Positions 61,945 through 64,000 of a stretch of DNA of 64,000 bases are shown piece by piece. The first letter of the stretch is position 1. Each line of letters starts with the position of its first letter. Under the pieces are notes generated by a model. That model saw only the letters and a list, made by a program, of their open reading frames with translations, was not told the origin of the DNA and made no database searches. The position numbers were made by a program, and so were the translations under genes. This stretch comes from Sphingobacteriales bacterium (GTDB lineage: Bacteria; Bacteroidota; Bacteroidia; Chitinophagales; Chitinophagaceae), in assembly GCA_016219985.1 (NCBI GenBank), contig JACRJO010000022.1:186001-250000 (forward strand), given 5' to 3'.

Positions 61945-64000
61945 TTATTCAAATTTCAGATCCAGACCCAGACCTCTCAGCTCATGCACCAGTACGTTGA
62001 ACGATTCCGGTACACCTGCTCTCGGCACGTTTTCACCCTTCACGATAGACTCGTAGGTCTTGGCACGACCGATGATATCATCCGATTTGATCGTCAGTAA
62101 TTCCTGGAGAATATTGGAAGCGCCGTAGGCTTCGAGGGCCCACACTTCCATCTCACCGAAACGCTGACCACCGAACTGGGCTTTACCACCGAGCGGCTGC
62201 TGGGTGATGAGACTGTACGGCCCGATGGAGCGGGCGTGCATCTTGTCATCCACCATGTGGTGCAGTTTGATCACGTAGATAATACCCACGGTTGCTTTCT
62301 GGTGGAAGCGTTCGCCGGTCTCCCCGTCATAGAGATAGGTGTGACCGTGCATCGGGATATTTGCATCCTTACAATAGGAAGCGATCTCATCCACGGAAGC
62401 CCCGTCAAAGATGGGCGTGGCAAATTTCAACCCGAGTTTCTGACCGGTCCAGCCCAGGATCGTTTCATAGATCTGGCCGAGGTTCATACGGCTCGGTACC
62501 CCCAGCGGGTTCAGCACCACATCCACGGGCGTTCCGTCTTCGAGGAAGGGCATATCTTCCTGGCGGACTATCTTGGCCACGATCCCCTTGTTACCGTGAC
62601 GACCGGCCATCTTATCCCCCACTTTCAGTTTCCGCTTCACCGCGAGGTACACTTTCGCGAGTTTCAATACACCGGCGGGTAATTCATCCCCGATGCTGAT
62701 GTTGAATTTTTCGCGTTTGTAACGGCCCAGTTCTTCGTTGAACTTGATATTGTAGTTGTGCAGCAGGGTGTTGATCTGGTCGTCCACTTTTTTATCACCG
62801 GTCCAGCCCAGCGGGTTGATATTGGCATAATCCAGCCCGCGCAGGTTCTTCTCGGTAAACCGGGCCCCTTTGCCGATCTGTACTTCACCGAAGTTGTTGC
62901 TCACGGTGGCAGATACATGATCTTTCAGCAGGGTCGTCAGTTTCTCCAGCAGCACTTCCATCAGGTCGGTCTCGTTCTTCTCGTGCATTTTTTCCAGCTT
63001 CTCGATCGCGGCCTTCTCTCTCACCTTGGCGTTCTTATCTTTCTTGGCACGCTGGAATAATTTCTTACCGATCACCACCCCTTCCACCCCGTTCGGGGCT
63101 TTCAGGGAAGCGTCTTTGGCATCACCGGCCTTATCACCGAAGATCGCACGGAGCAGTTTCTCTTCCGGTGTGGGGTCGCTCTCTCCTTTCGGAGTGATCT
63201 TACCGATCAGGATATCACCTTCCTTCACCTGGGCGCCGATGCGGATAATACCGTTTTCATCGAGGTCTTTGGTGGCTTCTTCTGAAACGTTGGGGATATC
63301 CGGGGTCAGTTCTTCCTCTCCGAGTTTGGTATCGCGTACTTCCAGTTCATATTCTGAAATGTGAACGGAGGTAAACATATCTTCTTTTACTACTCTTTCG
63401 CTGATTACGATCGCATCCTCAAAGTTGTAACCCTTCCAGGGCATAAAGGCCACTTTCAGGTTCTTCCCTAGCGCCAGTTCACCATTCTGCGTGGCATAAC
63501 CCTCGGTCAGGAAGTCGCCTTTCTTCACCTTTTGTCCCTTCTTCACCGCGGGGCAAAGGTTAATACAGGTTTCCTGGTTGGTTTTGATGAATTTGGTAAG
63601 GCGGTAGATACGCAGGTCATCCTCAAAGCTGACCAGTTTCTCTGACGCATCCCGGTCATAACGAACATGAATTTCGTTTGCATCCACAAATTCAACCACA
63701 CCTTCCCCGTCAGAGTGAATCTGGATCCTCGCATCACGGGCGGCTTTACCTTCGAGACCGGTACCTACGATGGGTACATCCGGGCGCAGCAGCGGCACGG
63801 CCTGGCGTTGCATGTTGGATCCCATCAGTGCGCGGTTGGCGTCATCGTGCTCCAGGAAGGGGATCAGCGAAGCGCTCAGTCCCACGATCTGGTTCGGCGC
63901 CACGTCCATATATTCCACATCATTCCTGTCGAGGATCGGGAAGTCACCAGTCTCCCGGCTGACGATCTTCTCTTCGCGGAAATTTCCTTTTTCATCCAGC
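61945..64000 (-). CDS. rpoB: DNA-directed RNA polymerase subunit beta, 5' end beyond window
   Basis: About 685 C-terminal residues are visible; the frame stays open to the right edge. Family motifs include [37 protein letters not shown], the [18 protein letters not shown] motif and the C-terminal [12 protein letters not shown]. With rpoC it forms the catalytic core of RNA polymerase. It lies immediately upstream of rpoC. The rifampicin-binding region lies beyond or at the edge of the window and cannot be assessed. Confidence 0.97.
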   Translation of the reverse strand, partial: LDEKGNFREEKIVSRETGDFPILDRNDVEYMDVAPNQIVGLSASLIPFLEHDDANRALMGSNMQRQAVPLLRPDVPIVGTGLEGKAARDARIQIHSDGEGVVEFVDANEIHVRYDRDASEKLVSFEDDLRIYRLTKFIKTNQETCINLCPAVKKGQKVKKGDFLTEGYATQNGELALGKNLKVAFMPWKGYNFEDAIVISERVVKEDMFTSVHISEYELEVRDTKLGEEELTPDIPNVSEEATKDLDENGIIRIGAQVKEGDILIGKITPKGESDPTPEEKLLRAIFGDKAGDAKDASLKAPNGVEGVVIGKKLFQRAKKDKNAKVREKAAIEKLEKMHEKNETDLMEVLLEKLTTLLKDHVSATVSNNFGEVQIGKGARFTEKNLRGLDYANINPLGWTGDKKVDDQINTLLHNYNIKFNEELGRYKREKFNISIGDELPAGVLKLAKVYLAVKRKLKVGDKMAGRHGNKGIVAKIVRQEDMPFLEDGTPVDVVLNPLGVPSRMNLGQIYETILGWTGQKLGLKFATPIFDGASVDEIASYCKDANIPMHGHTYLYDGETGERFHQKATVGIIYVIKLHHMVDDKMHARSIGPYSLITQQPLGGKAQFGGQRFGEMEVWALEAYGASNILQELLTIKSDDIIGRAKTYESIVKGENVPRAGVPESFNVLVHELRGLGLDLKFE

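Overview
The window is a chromosomal segment of a member of the Bacteroidota, most likely the Chitinophagaceae or close relatives. The evidence is: two secreted proteins ending in type IX secretion signals (a type A tail at 24691-26160 and a gliding-motility type B tail at 14607-17432); Bacteroidota-type promoters (TAnnTTTG, sometimes with TTG 19-20 nt upstream) in front of many genes; weak or absent Shine-Dalgarno sequences; and housekeeping proteins of Bacteroidota character. No plasmid, phage or IS element is visible. About 50 protein genes, one intact tRNA gene and many small intergenic repeats can be supported.

Layout. 1-11 kb: a PIG-L deacetylase (cut by the window edge), a flotillin-like SPFH protein, an M14 carboxypeptidase, gamma-glutamyltransferase, a DinB-like protein, a beta-barrel protein and a small membrane protein. 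11-14.5 kb: accC, a four-helix-bundle gene, accB and efp on the minus strand. 14.6-24.6 kb: a large adhesin-like protein, a thioredoxin-fold protein, malate dehydrogenase, a lipase, a 23S rRNA methyltransferase, an exonuclease/GIY-YIG fusion, an FKBP isomerase and a potassium channel. 24.7-35 kb: a secreted protein, cmk, clpC, a STAS protein, RNase Z, an esterase, dapA and accA. 35-38 kb is the accessory patch: a tRNA-Asp locus with an intact gene, a tRNA-shaped copy carrying two complementary 20-nt palindromes, further decayed copies, a small GIY-YIG nuclease gene whose 3' end is duplicated 2.3 kb away, and a hipBA toxin-antitoxin module between the two copies. 38-45.5 kb: an Ada-like alkylation-repair protein, an isochorismatase-fold hydrolase, and a lipoprotein binding protein translationally coupled to a 1397-residue multi-PAS histidine kinase. 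45.8-57.4 kb: L,D-transpeptidase-like protein, Gfo/Idh/MocA oxidoreductase, sugar-phosphate transferase, M1 aminopeptidase, FemAB-like transferase, ispD, isoaspartyl peptidase, a membrane protein, heptose kinase and an OmpH/Skp-like chaperone. 57.5-64 kb: rpoC and the 3' part of rpoB.

How it fits together. Most genes are housekeeping or envelope functions: fatty-acid initiation (accA, accB, accC), lysine/diaminopimelate (dapA), isoprenoids (ispD), LPS heptose (hldE-type kinase), surface polysaccharide (oxidoreductase plus sugar transferase), transcription (rpoBC) and protein quality control (clpC). The least ordinary region is the tRNA-Asp patch. Its layout suggests that a tRNA 3' end plus a small GIY-YIG gene has been copied as a unit, with hipBA now lying between the copies. 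Other points of note are an EF-P with arginine instead of lysine at the tip of its modification loop, a nuclease gene whose only full-length start is a CTG abutting a repeat tract, several -7 boxes so close to start codons that the mRNAs may be leaderless, and at least four families of short repeats in the intergenic gaps.
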